5,016 bases of DNA from UBA8110 sp964597275 (GTDB lineage Bacteria > SAR324 > NAC60-12), in assembly GCA_964597275.1 (NCBI GenBank), contig CAZQXS010000186.1, forward strand, positions 1-5,016. Direction: 5' to 3'. Both the position numbers and the translations under genes were made by a program. The notes under the pieces are model-generated. The model saw only the letters and a program-made list of their open reading frames with translations, was not told where the DNA came from and ran no database searches. Below, piece after piece: positions 1-5,015 of this stretch (within the stretch, counting starts at the first letter, position 1; each line of letters opens with the position of its first letter).

Positions 1-243
1 GAACTTGCGGAATTGCTGGAGGTGGTGTACCTTGCCACCAAGGAACTAGGCGGGGATGCCCCTGCTGTTTTTCACGGCACAGCTAGACGGTTCGCTGTTT
101 TCAGCGTTTCCGTTCGGGCTGAGCTTGTCGAGGCCCAATTTCTCATCCTTCGACAAGCTCAGGACGAGCGAAATTGGGAACGTCAAAACCGAACTTTACC
201 GTCCTGCACACCCCAAGTGGGTTTGCAGAGAACACTTCATTGA
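1..243 (+). CDS. 3' end of an upstream gene, with a C-terminus running into a REP-like element (partial)
   Basis: The frame beginning at base 1 is open until a TGA at 241-243, only 15 bases before the next gene. The first 30 or so residues (ELAELLEVVYLATKELGG, then a VFHGTARRF segment) look like real protein: an amphipathic helix followed by a short G-T-A-R-R-F end. That ending resembles the C-terminus of TIM-barrel amidohydrolases, which often finish in an N/G-x-A-R-x-F/L-like helix, but this is a weak, memory-based resemblance. From about residue 33 the frame translates the palindromic repeat (AELVEAQ, RQAQDER), which is low-information repeat-derived peptide. The native stop has therefore probably been lost or replaced by the repeat. 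The gene start lies outside the window. It may equally be chance open frame. It would lie in the same direction as, and close to, the CaiD-type gene. Confidence 0.4.
   Translation, partial: ELAELLEVVYLATKELGGDAPAVFHGTARRFAVFSVSVRAELVEAQFLILRQAQDERNWERQNRTLPSCTPQVGLQRTLH
97..178. repeat. REP-like palindromic element, copy 1
   Basis: The left arm at 111-133 contains CTGAGCTTGTCGAGG, and the right arm at 148-170 contains CCTTCGACAAGCTCAGG. They are near-perfect reverse complements around a short spacer. A second inverted pair, CCCAATTTC (134-142) and GAAATTGGG (170-178), interleaves with the first, giving the order A-B-A'-B'. Bases 97-135 match 1992-2030 without gaps at 32 of 39 positions, so the repeat unit begins upstream of the palindrome, at GTTTTC. 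Core motifs of this kind are dispersed intergenic repeats in many bacteria, often linked to REP-associated tyrosine transposases (RAYT). No such transposase is in the window. The hairpin could stop transcription or stabilise the mRNA upstream of the next gene. Confidence 0.85.
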
Positions 244-247
244 CTTC

Positions 248-252
248 AAGGA
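248..252 (+). promoter_or_regulatory. Shine-Dalgarno site for the CaiD-type gene
   Basis: AAGGA lies six bases before the ATG at 259. It is the clearest ribosome-binding site on the + strand of the window and supports that ATG as the true start. The fdhD and Rieske alpha starts have no comparable site. Confidence 0.7.
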
Positions 253-258
253 TACTGA

Positions 259-1041
259 ATGACCGAAGCACCCTTTGTTCTCAATCCGCTTGGCCCGATC
301 TTGGAGGTCACGCTTTCCAAGGGCAAGGCCAACGCCATCAGCGCGGAGGACAGCCGCCAACTCAACCGCATGTGGGAGGCGTTCCGGGACCATCCGGAGC
401 AGCGTTTCGCCATCATCACCGGCAAGGGCGAAAAATTCTTTTGTGCGGGCTGGGACTTGAAGAACGTCGCGGAGACGGACGAAGCGTCCGATTCGGACTA
501 CGGTTCCGGGGGGTTCGGCGGGTTGAACTACCCGCGCAACCTCTACAAGCCGATCATCTGCGCGGTCAACGGCATCGCCTGCGGCGGCGGTTTCGAGATC
601 ATGCTTGGTTGCGACATCATCGTTGCCGAGGAACACGCGACCTTCTCCCTGCCCGAAATCAACGTCGGGGTGCTTCCGGATTGCGGGGTGGTGAAACTGC
701 GGCGGCGCATTCCGTATCATGTCGCGGTCGAGTTCATGATGACTGGACGCTGGATGGACGCCGAGGAGGCCAAGCACTGGGGACTGATCAATCACATCGT
801 CCCGAAAGGCCAAGGACTGGCCAAGGCTCGCGAAATCGCCGAAACGCTGGTCGCTGGGCCGCCGCTGCTCTATCCCGCAATCAAGCAGGTGCTGCGCATG
901 ACCGAAACGGTTCCGGAACACGAAGCCTTTGCCGTCCACGATGCTTGTGCGTCGGTGGAGGCGGTGATCAATTCGGCAGATCTCAAGGAAGGCGCACGGG
1001 CGTTTTCCGAAAAGCGGGATCCGGTTTGGCAGGGTCGGTGA
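259..1041 (+). CDS. caiD: Enoyl-CoA hydratase/isomerase, crotonobetainyl-CoA hydratase (CaiD) type
   Basis: This is a 260-residue crotonase-fold protein, matching the length of E. coli CaiD (about 261). Members bind acyl-CoA thioesters in the cytoplasm and stabilise an enolate in an oxyanion hole; CaiD reversibly hydrates crotonobetainyl-CoA to carnitinyl-CoA. Visible CaiD-like signatures are PKANAI-like GKANAI (about 22-27), GEKFFCAGWDLK (57-68, first oxyanion-hole loop), YGSGGFGGL (81-89), GGGFE (109-113, second oxyanion-hole glycine) and the C-terminal EKRDPVWQGR (251-260). The last is nearly the same as the end of E. coli CaiD. Both catalytic glutamates of the crotonase family appear present: E113 in GGGFE and E133 in LPE. 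The loop after PD (140-146, PDCGVVK) seems one residue shorter than the PDSGGVL of CaiD. Start chosen on the AAGGA site. The actual substrate could be another short enoyl-CoA, because no CaiA, CaiB or CaiC partner is visible. Confidence 0.88.
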   Translation: MTEAPFVLNPLGPILEVTLSKGKANAISAEDSRQLNRMWEAFRDHPEQRFAIITGKGEKFFCAGWDLKNVAETDEASDSDYGSGGFGGLNYPRNLYKPIICAVNGIACGGGFEIMLGCDIIVAEEHATFSLPEINVGVLPDCGVVKLRRRIPYHVAVEFMMTGRWMDAEEAKHWGLINHIVPKGQGLAKAREIAETLVAGPPLLYPAIKQVLRMTETVPEHEAFAVHDACASVEAVINSADLKEGARAFSEKRDPVWQGR

Positions 1042-1059
1042 CAACTCGCAGAAATTCCC

Positions 1060-1977
1060 ATGCTTGAATCCGATTCAGTGACCTTAGAAGCGAGAGTGAC
1101 GGAGGCTTCGGAAGCCATTAGCCCCAGCGCGAATCCGGCCATTCCCGACAGCCTCACGGAAGGAGTCTGGACCACGCCCATCGTGCGACACACGGCGGAC
1201 GCGCACAAGGAGTTGGACGACCAGTTGGCGGTGGAGGAGCCACTGGAGGTGCGCATTCTCGCGGACGGCTTCCAGTTCCGGGCGGCGGTGACGATGCGCA
1301 CGCCGGGGCACGATTTTGAGTTGGCGGTTGGATTTTTGCTCAGCGAGGGTCTGGTGCCGGGGCCGGGAACGGTGGCGCGGGTGTTTCGTCCAGAAGACCC
1401 GCACGAACCGCAGCCGGAGAACGTGGTCATCGTGGAACTCAAGTCGGGAACGCCGTTCCATCCCAAGCGCCTGAGCCGCAACGTCTTCACCTCCTCCAGT
1501 TGCGGAGTCTGCGGCAAGAACTCGCTCGATTCCGTTTGGGAGGTCTGCCCCGCTCGTCCGGGGGGACTGGACGCGCTTTCGCCCGATTTGTTGCGCAGCC
1601 TTCCGGATCGGCTCCGCGAGGTGCAGGCGGTCTTCACGCAAACGGGCGGGTTGCATGCGGCGGCGCTTTTTGACGAATCCGGCAAGCTCCTGCTGCTGCG
1701 CGAGGACGTGGGGCGGCACAACGCGGTGGACAAGATCAACGGTCGATTGCTGCTGGACGACCAGCTTCCGGCCTCCGGACGGCTCCTGCTGGTGAGCGGA
1801 CGCGCCAGCTTCGAGCTGGTGCAAAAAGCCGTGATTGGCGGCATTCCGGCACTGGCGGCGGTGGGTGCGCCGAGCAGCTTGGCCGTGATGGTCGCCCGCG
1901 AGTTCGGCATGACGCTGGTGGGCTTCCTCAGCCCCAAGCGCTTCAATGCCTACTCCGGAGCAGAACGCCTTCGCTGA
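1060..1977 (+). CDS. fdhD: Formate dehydrogenase accessory sulfurtransferase FdhD
   Basis: This is a 305-residue FdhD. The cytoplasmic protein takes sulfur from the cysteine desulfurase IscS and passes it to the bis-MGD molybdenum (or tungsten) cofactor, a step required for formate dehydrogenase activity. Diagnostic segments are SSSCGVCGK (145-153) with the mobile-loop cysteines C148 and C151, the TGGLHAA segment (195-201), the family hallmark REDVGRHNAVDK (214-225), VSGRASFELVQKA (245-257) and the near-terminal KRFNAYSG. All core motifs are intact, so the protein should be functional. The N-terminus has about 35 residues before the conserved core (VWTTPIVRH), rich in Glu, Ser and Ala and probably disordered. 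No clear ribosome-binding site precedes the ATG. It sits 18 bases after the CaiD-type stop and is probably cotranscribed with it. No formate dehydrogenase or moa/mob gene is in the window, so its client enzyme is encoded elsewhere. Confidence 0.95.
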   Translation: MLESDSVTLEARVTEASEAISPSANPAIPDSLTEGVWTTPIVRHTADAHKELDDQLAVEEPLEVRILADGFQFRAAVTMRTPGHDFELAVGFLLSEGLVPGPGTVARVFRPEDPHEPQPENVVIVELKSGTPFHPKRLSRNVFTSSSCGVCGKNSLDSVWEVCPARPGGLDALSPDLLRSLPDRLREVQAVFTQTGGLHAAALFDESGKLLLLREDVGRHNAVDKINGRLLLDDQLPASGRLLLVSGRASFELVQKAVIGGIPALAAVGAPSSLAVMVAREFGMTLVGFLSPKRFNAYSGAERLR

Positions 1978-1991
1978 CGAATGGAAGCAAC

Positions 1992-2118
1992 GTTTTCGGA
2001 TTTTCCGTTCGCCCTGAGCTTGTCAAAGCCTGTCCTGAGCCAAGCCGAAGGGGGTGAACCCCGCCCGTACTTCGACAGGGGGTCTCCTGAGCTTGTCGAA
2101 GGGCTTAGTACGAACGGG
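1992..2118. repeat. REP-like palindromic element, copy 2 (compound)
   Basis: This fills most of the 173-base gap between fdhD and the Rieske alpha gene. It opens with the same GTTTTC...TTTCCGTTCG leader as copy 1. It has a CCTGAGCTTGTCAAAG arm (2013-2028) repeated directly as CCTGAGCTTGTCGAAG (2086-2101), plus a degenerate third arm around 2033-2053. The inverted pair CTTCGACA (2070-2077) and TGTCGAAG (2094-2101) forms an inner hairpin. The outermost CCGTTCG (2005-2011) and CGAACGG (2111-2117) can close the whole element. It looks like two or more REP units joined and partly decayed. Such a structure could attenuate transcription between fdhD and the oxygenase genes or stabilise mRNA ends, but this is inference. 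Confidence 0.85.
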
Positions 2119-2150
2119 GAGCAGAGGCTACAAACATCTCAAACTCACCA

Positions 2151-3368
2151 ATGACCGAAACCACGCCATTTCAGCCACCTCCGTGGCCCCACGCCTTCAA
2201 CGAAGTGCCCAAGTGGGCGGTCGAGCGCGAAGAGATTTTCGATCTCGAACTGGAGCGCATCTTTGCCGGGCCGTTTTGGCATGTGGTGGGGCATCGCGCC
2301 GAGTTGGACGCGCCCGGACGCTTCAAGACCGTGCAGTTGGGGCAGACGCCGCTGATCCTGATTCACGGGCAGGACGGCCTCATCCGCGCCCTGCACAACG
2401 CCTGCGCCCATCGCGGCACCCTGCTCGAACCGCGCTTTCGGGGCAGCGCCTCCGAGTTCGAGTGTCCGTTTCACCGCTGGGCGTACTCGCTGGAGGGCAC
2501 CCTCACGCGCTGTCCCGGCGTGAAGGAATTTCCCGAGTCGTTTGACTGGGGCCGACACGGACTCGCCACGGCGCGGGTGGAGGAATTCTGCGGGTTGCTG
2601 TTTGCGTCCCTGCATCCGGAACCGCCCGCGCTGGAGTCGTGGCTGTCGGAAATCGAGAAACCGCTGCGGGCCGCGCTCGGCGGGGACGGACGGCTGCGGT
2701 TGCTGGGCTACCAAAAGGCGATCTTTGAGGCGAACTGGAAAATCTACATTGACGACGAGGGCTACCACGCGCCCCTGCTGCACCGTGCTTTTCAGATCCT
2801 CAAGTGGAAGGGCGGCTCCGGGGCGCAGGTGCGGGCTTCGCAGGGGCACCGGGTCACGGAAACGGTGATGGAGGGCGCGGCGGACAATCTGGACTTGCTG
2901 CACGACCCCGCCTTGATGCGCTACCGGGGCGGCGAAACCCCACGCAACAAGCTCCCGCACCAAAAGGCCGGCTCGCTGCTTGTCACCCCGTGGCCGCTGG
3001 GCGCGGTGATGAACCATCTCGACATCCTCAACTTTCGGATCGCCAACCCCCTGTCTCCCATACAGACCGAGGTGCATTACGCCTACTTCGCGCATCAGGA
3101 CGACGACCCGGAGTTCGTGCGGCATCGGGTGCGGCAGTCCTCGAATTTGATTGGACCGAGCGGCTTCATCAGTCTGGAGGACGGGGCAGTGTTCCGGCGC
3201 ATCCAGAAGGCGCTCCACGCCGAACCGGACTGCACCCGCTATGTGCGCGGTTGGCAGGACCACCCGGACAACGATCCGTGGCACGTCAGCCACAACGACG
3301 AGGTGACGAACACGGTGTGGTGGGAGGCGTACCGTCAGGCGATGGGCTTTGAGCGGGCGGCGGCATGA
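2151..3368 (+). CDS. Rieske non-heme iron oxygenase, large (alpha) subunit
   Basis: This is a 405-residue catalytic subunit of a ring-hydroxylating-type oxygenase, which uses O2 and externally supplied electrons to hydroxylate or demethylate a substrate. The N-terminal Rieske [2Fe-2S] domain (about 40-140) has C85-x-H87 and C105-x2-H108 in CAHRGT and CPFHRW. The C-terminal catalytic domain has NWKIYIDDEGYHAPLLH (195-211), giving iron ligands H206 and H211 and the likely inter-subunit bridging carboxylate E203. The third iron ligand is probably D344 in SLEDGAVFRRIQ. Length and domain order are those of a complete alpha subunit. The bridging position holds Glu rather than the Asp of naphthalene or biphenyl dioxygenases. 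There is no strong ribosome-binding site before the ATG; the preceding 30 bases are A/C-rich. It is translationally coupled to the beta subunit. Electron-transfer partners are not in the window. The substrate is unknown: an aromatic acid or an N/O-methylated compound are both possible. Confidence 0.92.
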   Translation: MTETTPFQPPPWPHAFNEVPKWAVEREEIFDLELERIFAGPFWHVVGHRAELDAPGRFKTVQLGQTPLILIHGQDGLIRALHNACAHRGTLLEPRFRGSASEFECPFHRWAYSLEGTLTRCPGVKEFPESFDWGRHGLATARVEEFCGLLFASLHPEPPALESWLSEIEKPLRAALGGDGRLRLLGYQKAIFEANWKIYIDDEGYHAPLLHRAFQILKWKGGSGAQVRASQGHRVTETVMEGAADNLDLLHDPALMRYRGGETPRNKLPHQKAGSLLVTPWPLGAVMNHLDILNFRIANPLSPIQTEVHYAYFAHQDDDPEFVRHRVRQSSNLIGPSGFISLEDGAVFRRIQKALHAEPDCTRYVRGWQDHPDNDPWHVSHNDEVTNTVWWEAYRQAMGFERAAA

Positions 3369-3853
3369 GCGAGGCGGTTCCGGGGGAAGTCCGGCTGGCA
3401 GTGGACGCCTTGCAGCAGCGCTACCTGCGGGCGCTCGATGGCAAGGACATGGCGGGGTGGCTGGCGTGTTTTGACCAGGACGGCGCGTACTTCGTGACCG
3501 GAGCGGACAACGCAGAGGACGACCTGCCCATCGGACTCATGTTTGACGACTCCTACGAACGCCTGCAAGACCGCGTCACCTACGTCACGCAAGTCTGGCC
3601 CGGAGCCTTTGAGGATTACCAAACCCGGCACTTTCTGCAAACGCTCGACCTCCAGCCCGGCGAAGGCGGACTCTGGAACGCGCTGAGCAACGTCACCGTC
3701 TTTGCCACCGACCTGCGCGGGCGCACCCAGCTTTTCATCGCAGGCACCTACCACGACCGCATCCGCGTCACCGACGGCGAGGCCCGCTTCCGCGAACGCC
3801 GCGTCGTCCTCGACACCTTCGCCACTCCGGGGGTCGTCGTCTATCCGTTGTAG
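3365..3853 (+). CDS. Rieske oxygenase small (beta) subunit
   Basis: This 162-residue protein belongs to the ring-hydroxylating dioxygenase beta-subunit family (SnoaL/NTF2-like cone fold). Its length is within the usual 155-180. Beta subunits build the alpha3beta3 hexamer and are mainly structural, with no cofactor. Family-like features in order are the N-terminal helices with LQQRYLRALDGKDMAGWLACF (about 16-36) followed by DGAYFV, the DSYERLQDRVTYV segment (62-74), QTRHFLQ (86-92, matching the usual S/T-R-H motif), and the C-terminal strand pair RFRERRVVLDTF (141-152). The start ATG overlaps the alpha stop as ATGA, typical of coupled, equimolar synthesis of the two subunits. Its presence argues that the oxygenase is a two-subunit enzyme rather than the alpha-only class that includes vanillate demethylase and carnitine oxygenase CntA. 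Confidence 0.9.
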   Translation: MSEAVPGEVRLAVDALQQRYLRALDGKDMAGWLACFDQDGAYFVTGADNAEDDLPIGLMFDDSYERLQDRVTYVTQVWPGAFEDYQTRHFLQTLDLQPGEGGLWNALSNVTVFATDLRGRTQLFIAGTYHDRIRVTDGEARFRERRVVLDTFATPGVVVYPL

Positions 3854-3856
3854 GGA

Positions 3857-3903
3857 GCCACGGATTCTCACGGAGGAGGGGGCTTGCCACGGATTTGACG
3901 GAT
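3857..3903 (+). repeat. Two short direct repeats of the GCCACGGATT type
   Basis: GCCACGGATTCTCACGGA (3857-3874) and GCCACGGATTTGACGGAT (3886-3903) follow directly after the beta-subunit stop, and a third copy lies at 4354-4371. The shared core is GCCACGGATT followed by a variant of (T)CACGGAT. Motifs of this kind recur in intergenic spaces of some environmental Gram-negative genomes. No function is known to me. The rest of the 170-base gap up to 4023 shows only a weak hairpin. Confidence 0.6.
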
Positions 3904-3920
3904 GGTTCTCCAGATTCGTC

Positions 3921-3939
3921 GCCTTGCCTGTTGCGAGGC
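3921..3939 (+). other. Weak hairpin downstream of the oxygenase genes
   Basis: GCCTTGC (3921-3927) pairs with GCGAGGC (3933-3939) around a five-base loop, with one G-U pair. No T-tract follows immediately (the nearest run of T starts about 13 bases on), so it is a poor intrinsic terminator. It is still the best candidate stem in the gap after the Rieske beta gene. Confidence 0.25.
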
Positions 3940-4023
3940 TTACCATGAAACTGTTTTTGAATGGACGATGCCTTGCCGCATCCTGCAAATTGAGTTGATC
4001 ACTGTCCACCAACTGCCGTCCGC

Positions 4024-4269
4024 ATGACCGCTCTGACCTTCGATACTCACGCTGCCATCCGTGAACTGACGGATGCCGGACTCGACGAGCGGCAAGCCGA
4101 AGCCGTCACTCAAGTCGTCAAGCGGGCGCGGGGCTTCCGCTTAGAGTAGCTTGTGACCAAGGCCGACATCATCCGGCTCGAAGGCCGCATGGGCCTGCTC
4201 CAGTGGATGCTCACCCTGCTGGTCGCTGGAGTCGCCGCCCTCGTCCTCAAGGCGTTCTTCGGAGGCTGA
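4024..4269 (+). pseudogene. DUF1640-like small coiled-coil/membrane protein, split by an in-frame TAG
   Basis: The first half encodes 41 residues beginning MTALTFDTHAAIRELTDAGL and continuing DERQAEAVTQVV. This is the typical N-terminus of the bacterial DUF1640-type family, related to the MCUR1/CCDC90 coiled-coil group. A TAG at 4147-4149 ends it. The same frame continues without further stop as LVTKADIIRLEGRMGLLQW and then a hydrophobic helix (about MLTLLVAGVAALVLKAFF) to a TGA at 4267-4269. The family is built as head, V/ATKAD-x-x-x-LE coiled coil and C-terminal transmembrane helix, so both halves belong together. The stop is one C-to-T change from CAG (Gln). The coiled-coil part is short for the family, suggesting repeat loss as well. 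Alternatives are reinitiation at GTG 4153 giving a 38-residue membrane peptide, a sequencing error, or a true split gene. The cellular role of the family in bacteria is not established. Confidence 0.75.
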
Positions 4270-4328
4270 CCCTGATCGTCCTCGTGCAGGAACCCACCTG
4301 ATCCGAGTTTCCGAGCTTCCGGGTTCTT

Positions 4329-4413
4329 TCCACACTTGTGGAGGCAGGTTTTTGCCACGGATTTCACAGATTTTTGTCCTGAGTCATCTCCACGTCTGTG
4401 GGAAGCATTTTTG
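4329..4413 (+). repeat. Pair of diverged direct repeats, each with a short CCAC/GTGG hairpin and T run
   Basis: Unit 1 (4329-4354) starts with TCCACACTTGTGGAGGCAGG and unit 2 (4389-4413) with TCCACGTCTGTGGGAAGCA; both end in TTTTTG. Each contains a small palindrome, CCACA/TGTGG at 4330-4341 and CCAC/GTGG at 4390-4401, with a T5 run seven or so bases downstream. They may act as weak terminators between convergent genes, though the gap between stem and T run makes this uncertain. Confidence 0.5.
4354..4371 (+). repeat. Third GCCACGGATT-type repeat
   Basis: GCCACGGATTTCACAGAT matches the two copies downstream of the Rieske beta gene in its first ten bases and resembles them beyond. It lies between the two hairpin repeats of the convergent region. 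Confidence 0.6.
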
Positions 4414-4542
4414 TCAGCCAGTCACCCTGCCCTTGTTTTCCTCGTGGGGCGAATGACTACCACCGCTTCCAAATATGAGGGTTGCTGGCGATCCCGCGCC
4501 TGCGATTCCGGATTTTCATGGCCGACCCCTGTGCGGATCGTT

Positions 4543-4968
4543 TCAGGAACGGAGTTGGGCGGCTTCTTGGGCAGGGGTGAACACCTCGTGATCGGGCGGC
4601 GGGTGTTCCAGAAGCAAGGCATCGCCCGTGACCAGACGGGAACTGGTCTCTTCGTCGAGCAAGTCCCAGAGGTGTTGGTCTTCTTGGTCCGGGGCGATGG
4701 TTCTGGAAGGGGAAGGATCGCGCCAGAGGGCATTGGCCGTGACCGCCGCGAGCAGGTCATCGATCTCGCCTGCCTCCAGTCCGTGGCGAGCCTGAATCTT
4801 GGGGCGAAGCAGGACAGTCCGGTACTCCGCGAGCAAGGCGGGAGACAGGAGGAACAACAGGCTGCCGTCCAACATCGCGCTCAGGATGCGAGCTGTCGGG
4901 CTGGTGTTCCGTTTCGTCAGCAATCCAGCGACCAACACGTTGGTGTCCACCACCACCAGTTTGGGCAT
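4543..4968 (-). CDS. PIN-domain ribonuclease, VapC-like toxin of a toxin-antitoxin pair
   Basis: This 141-residue protein has the PIN-domain layout of the 'putative toxin-antitoxin system toxin component, PIN family' group (COG1569-like). PIN toxins are Mg2+-dependent endoribonucleases that cut tRNA, rRNA or mRNA when the antitoxin is lost. The four expected acidic positions are visible: D8 in VVVDTNVLVAGL, E48 in LLAEYRTVL, D97 in the APDQEDQHLWDLL segment and D116 in RLVTGDALLL. The V-D-T-N-V-L start and the L-V-T-G-D strand are hallmark motifs. Length is usual for the group. The ATG overlaps the upstream stop as TGATG, and AAGGTGG a few bases upstream (minus strand, 4979-4973) is a good ribosome-binding site. 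It appears intact. It is transcribed toward the + strand genes. The target RNA is unknown. Confidence 0.85.
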   Translation of the reverse strand: MPKLVVVDTNVLVAGLLTKRNTSPTARILSAMLDGSLLFLLSPALLAEYRTVLLRPKIQARHGLEAGEIDDLLAAVTANALWRDPSPSRTIAPDQEDQHLWDLLDEETSSRLVTGDALLLEHPPPDHEVFTPAQEAAQLRS

Positions 4969-5015
4969 CAGCCCACCTTGGCCGTACGGGTGGAGCGGGT
5001 TTCCTCAACAGCGAG
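4968..5015 (-). CDS. C-terminal end of the gene upstream of the PIN toxin, probable antitoxin (partial)
   Basis: Reading the minus strand from the window edge, one frame encodes LAVEETRSTRTAKVG and stops at a TGA (4970-4968) that shares one base with the toxin ATG. Such TGATG overlaps are usual between antitoxin and PIN toxin. The 15 residues are too few to name a family. The assignment as antitoxin rests on position and coupling only. The gene body lies beyond base 5016. Confidence 0.55.
   Translation of the reverse strand, partial: LAVEETRSTRTAKVG

Larger units (their letters stand above)
4270..4542. other. Convergent intergenic region, no gene seen
   Basis: This 273-base stretch separates the end of the DUF1640-like remnant from the end of the minus-strand PIN gene. 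It carries the paired CCAC...GTGG hairpin repeats (4329-4413) and one GCCACGGATT repeat. Bases 4414-4542 show no recognisable coding or structural signal. Open frames here on the minus strand read antisense to, or out of frame with, the neighbouring genes and look like no known protein. Confidence 0.55.

Noticed and set aside
174..1067. Alternative + strand frame of 297 codons overlapping the CaiD-type gene
   Set aside because: It starts inside the REP-like element and reads as low-complexity Arg/Gly/His-rich peptide. The overlapping frame is an unmistakable crotonase.
870..1946. Long minus-strand open frame (about 358 codons) opposite fdhD
   Set aside because: The translation is Ser/Arg/Pro-rich with no recognisable motif, and it lies antisense to a gene with all FdhD hallmarks. 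It is a product of high GC content.
97..2118. The two palindromic elements as ends of a composite transposon carrying caiD and fdhD
   Set aside because: The copies share orientation and leader but are diverged, differ in internal structure, have no visible target duplications and carry no transposase between them. Independent REP-like insertions are simpler.
2145..3293. Long minus-strand open frame (about 382 codons) opposite the Rieske alpha gene
   Set aside because: Its composition is rich in Arg, Val, Leu and Gln without domain motifs, while the + strand carries clear Rieske and iron-site motifs throughout the same bases.
3945..3998. Possible 17-codon mini-gene starting MKLFLNGR after the oxygenase genes
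   Set aside because: There is no ribosome-binding site and no family resemblance, and it is too short to distinguish from chance.
3335..4012. Minus-strand open frame of 225 codons opposite the beta subunit
   Set aside because: It is antisense to a complete beta-subunit gene and continues into repeat sequence; no family resemblance was seen.
4354..4413. CRISPR array in the short repeats near 4330-4413
   Set aside because: There are only two diverged units and no regular unique spacers. The repeats fit small hairpin elements.
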